DNA from: Fibrobacter succinogenes
Lineage (GTDB): Bacteria; Fibrobacterota; Fibrobacteria; Fibrobacterales; Fibrobacteraceae
Direction: 5' to 3'
DNA length: 32,349 bases
NCBI GenBank assembly: GCA_902800345.1
Contig: CADCDO010000030.1
Span: forward strand, 1-32,349
Numbering within the stretch: position 1 is the first letter of the stretch; every line of letters starts with the position of its first letter. Shown piece after piece: positions 30,579 to 32,349 of the stretch. A program made the translations under genes and the position numbers. The notes under the pieces are model-generated. The model saw only the letters and a program-made list of their open reading frames with translations. It was not told where the DNA came from and did not search any database.

Positions 30579-32165
30579 ATGAAAACACGTTTATTGAGTT
30601 CTTTACTTGTTGCGGGTGCTTGCGCTATGTTTGGCGCCTGCTCTGATGATTCTCCTGCAACGCCGGCTGTTTCTACGCCATCGAACGTTTGCTCTTACTT
30701 GACACTTTTGAGGTCGGGTTGGCTTCTTGAAATCAATACTCACTATTGGATTATCGGTGACGATAATGTTGTAGTGGATATTGTAGATAATCCTGTTGGT
30801 ACGTTTGATGGTGCCGGAAACATCGTGGGTGCCGATGGTTCCGTACTTATGACGGGCGTTGACTTGAATACCTTGCAGCATTGCGATGCAAACTTTGTTC
30901 CGAATGCTGAAAGCAGCTCTAGTGCGGCTACTTCAAATCCAGAGTCGAGTTCTGCTATTGTGCCGGGCTCCAGCGCTGAAAATCCGACATCGAGCTCTGT
31001 GGTGGATCCAATAGTTTCGAGTTCCAGTGTTGCCGGGCCAAATCCAGGCCAGAGTTCTGCAGTTGCTCCGGCTTCGAGCTCCGATGCTGTTCCGGCATCG
31101 TCCGAGGCCGAAAGCTCCAGTAGCGGTCCTGAACTCGGTCCAGACGGTTTTCCGACGCTTGAATCTTACGGCCCGCCTCCTGCTGAATACACCAAGAATA
31201 TTTTGAACAACGGAAATAACGGTTGGAATAGCCGTTATTGGGATGCTTGCAAGCCCCATTGCGCTTGGATTAGCAATGGTCAGGAAGGCAAGACCGATAC
31301 GACGACGGAAGAATCCTACCAGAAGGGCATGACGACGGCCCGTAACTGCAACATCCACGATGTCGAAGTGCCGACGTTTACTGTGGGTTCCGGTGCAAAT
31401 GTATATTGGTTCGGTTACGAAGGTACGAACAACGCTTGCGGCAATGCCAAAGAAAAGGGTGTGTTCACTTGTACGGACATGGCTCCTATCGCCGTGAACG
31501 ATTCTCTCTCCTACGCTTACGTGGCGGGTCCTGGAAGCCAGACAACATGTGGCAAGTGCTTCCACCTTCAGTATAACGGTAGTTTCAAGGATGCCAGCGC
31601 GAATAATGCCGCAAAGGAAACTCACAAGGCTCTCAAGGGTAAGCACATTATCGTGATGACCTCGAACATTGGCCACGATGTGGAAAAAGGCCAGTTTGAC
31701 TTGATGGTCCCGGGTGGCGGCGTGGGTGCCTTTGACGCGCTCTCTACGCAGGTTAATGGTCAGAACATCAAATGGGGTGCAGGCTTTGGCGGCTTCCTTA
31801 CTGAATGCCAGAGCAAGCACGGTTACGACAATACGCTTGCAGTTTATCAGCAATGCGTCAAGGACATGTGCGATGCTGCGTTCGGCAATGCCGAATTCCC
31901 CAACTTGCTTCGCGGTTGTCATTGGTTCGCCGACTGGTTCATGGCGGCTGACAACCCGACGTACAACTGGGAAGAAGTGGAATGCCCACAGTACCTGATT
32001 GACCACTACATGACCCGCATCAACACCCACAAGGACAACAACTACAAGTGGCGCGATGACTGGTCCACCTACAAGCAAGGCGATGTACTGGATACGGCGA
32101 AGTGCTGGAAGGATGGCGAGAATCCGCACGATCCCAATGGCAAGGGTGCCGGTTGCGAAAAGTAA
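30579..32165 (+). CDS. GH45 endoglucanase, lipoprotein with Ser-rich linker
   Basis: This 528-residue protein, from ATG 30579 with AAGGA 7 nt upstream, has a lipoprotein signal (LVAGACAMFGAC, Cys near residue 21). A small ~85-residue N-terminal domain (two Cys, WLLEINTHYWIIGDDN) follows, then a linker of SSSS/ASSS units (about 105-200), then a glycoside hydrolase family 45 domain. The GH45 nucleophile region is SRYWD222ACKPHCAW, and the acid is D374 in GQFDLMVPGGGVGAF, both intact. GH45 enzymes cut beta-1,4-glucan internally by an inverting mechanism. The C-terminus is Cys-rich. The lipid anchor would keep it on the cell surface or in the outer membrane, unlike the free or scaffolded enzymes of clostridia. 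No carbohydrate-binding module is obvious. Confidence 0.95.
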   Translation: MKTRLLSSLLVAGACAMFGACSDDSPATPAVSTPSNVCSYLTLLRSGWLLEINTHYWIIGDDNVVVDIVDNPVGTFDGAGNIVGADGSVLMTGVDLNTLQHCDANFVPNAESSSSAATSNPESSSAIVPGSSAENPTSSSVVDPIVSSSSVAGPNPGQSSAVAPASSSDAVPASSEAESSSSGPELGPDGFPTLESYGPPPAEYTKNILNNGNNGWNSRYWDACKPHCAWISNGQEGKTDTTTEESYQKGMTTARNCNIHDVEVPTFTVGSGANVYWFGYEGTNNACGNAKEKGVFTCTDMAPIAVNDSLSYAYVAGPGSQTTCGKCFHLQYNGSFKDASANNAAKETHKALKGKHIIVMTSNIGHDVEKGQFDLMVPGGGVGAFDALSTQVNGQNIKWGAGFGGFLTECQSKHGYDNTLAVYQQCVKDMCDAAFGNAEFPNLLRGCHWFADWFMAADNPTYNWEEVECPQYLIDHYMTRINTHKDNNYKWRDDWSTYKQGDVLDTAKCWKDGENPHDPNGKGAGCEK

Positions 32166-32182
32166 ATACGGTAAAATAAAGG

Positions 32183-32212
32183 CTCCCCGCAAAAATTGCG
32201 GGGAGTTTTTTT
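32183..32212 (+). terminator. Terminator of the GH45 endoglucanase gene
   Basis: CTCCCCGCAA (32183-32192) pairs perfectly with TTGCGGGGAG (32196-32205) around AAA, followed by seven T. It lies 17 nt after the stop. Confidence 0.92.
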
Positions 32213-32312
32213 GTATCTGTTTACAGACTGTTGACAACGTGTAGCGCGGTTGCCTACATCCCGTTTCTATCGAAAAAAGTGAAAAAAAGTGAAATTTTTT
32301 CGAATTTACCCC

Positions 32313-32340
32313 TTGCAAAGATATCCAAAAATTCTATAAT
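32313..32340 (+). promoter_or_regulatory. Sigma-70-type promoter reading out of the window
   Basis: TTGCAA (32313-32318) and TATAAT (32335-32340) are 16 nt apart, with an A/T-rich upstream stretch. It would drive a gene or RNA to the right of the window. Confidence 0.6.
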
Positions 32341-32349
32341 TGGCGCCGT

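Overview
The window looks like a chromosomal segment of a Fibrobacter-type bacterium (Fibrobacterota). The reasons are a lipoprotein-anchored GH45 endoglucanase with a long Ser-rich linker, a didermal cell plan (lipoproteins and an outer-membrane-type barrel protein), a SecA with a large N-terminal insertion, and a mixture of GC-rich housekeeping genes with short AT-rich intergenic tracts. The genus is inferred from these features; no database was searched.

Region 1 (1-11066) is an accessory/defence island. It starts inside hsdR and carries a tightly packed type I restriction-modification operon whose three core genes are separated by AT-rich cargo: hsdR (partial), two consecutive proteins with HEPN-type R-x4/5-H motifs, hsdS, a protein resembling the class III nucleotide-cyclase fold, hsdM, and a soluble KAP P-loop NTPase. 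Genes from hsdR to hsdM are 2-3 nt apart or overlap, so they are almost certainly co-expressed. A Fic protein with a C-terminal helix-turn-helix, a possible decayed gene, a DUF4143 ATPase with three 23-bp repeats at its 5' end, and a membrane-anchored NERD protein follow.

Region 2 (11103-16310) holds a LemA protein with a clear terminator, an iron-type alcohol dehydrogenase, a RelB/YoeB-like toxin-antitoxin pair with a palindromic operator, a TPR lipoprotein-size secreted protein and a histidine acid phosphatase.

Region 3 (16311-23664) is core: secA (with a sigma-54-like site upstream), three copies of a GGCGGTGAAA/TTTCACCGCC hairpin, tmk overlapping a membrane metallophosphoesterase, a small degenerate nucleotidyltransferase-like protein, and a large periplasmic binding protein.

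Region 4 (23714-32349) has a small Cys-ended peptide gene, a TPR protein, a NYN-domain protein, a barrel protein, a BtuF/FhuD-like lipoprotein carrying an in-frame repeat insertion, a cNMP-fold/DUF4388 protein, purM, a structured RNA with terminator/antiterminator potential, the GH45 endoglucanase, and an outgoing promoter at the right edge.

The most promising candidate for an undescribed system is the type I RM operon with two HEPN-like proteins, a cyclase-like protein and a KAP NTPase. The layout suggests DNA restriction backed by a nucleotide-signalled or RNA-cleaving fallback, comparable in logic (not homology) to PrrC beside EcoprrI.
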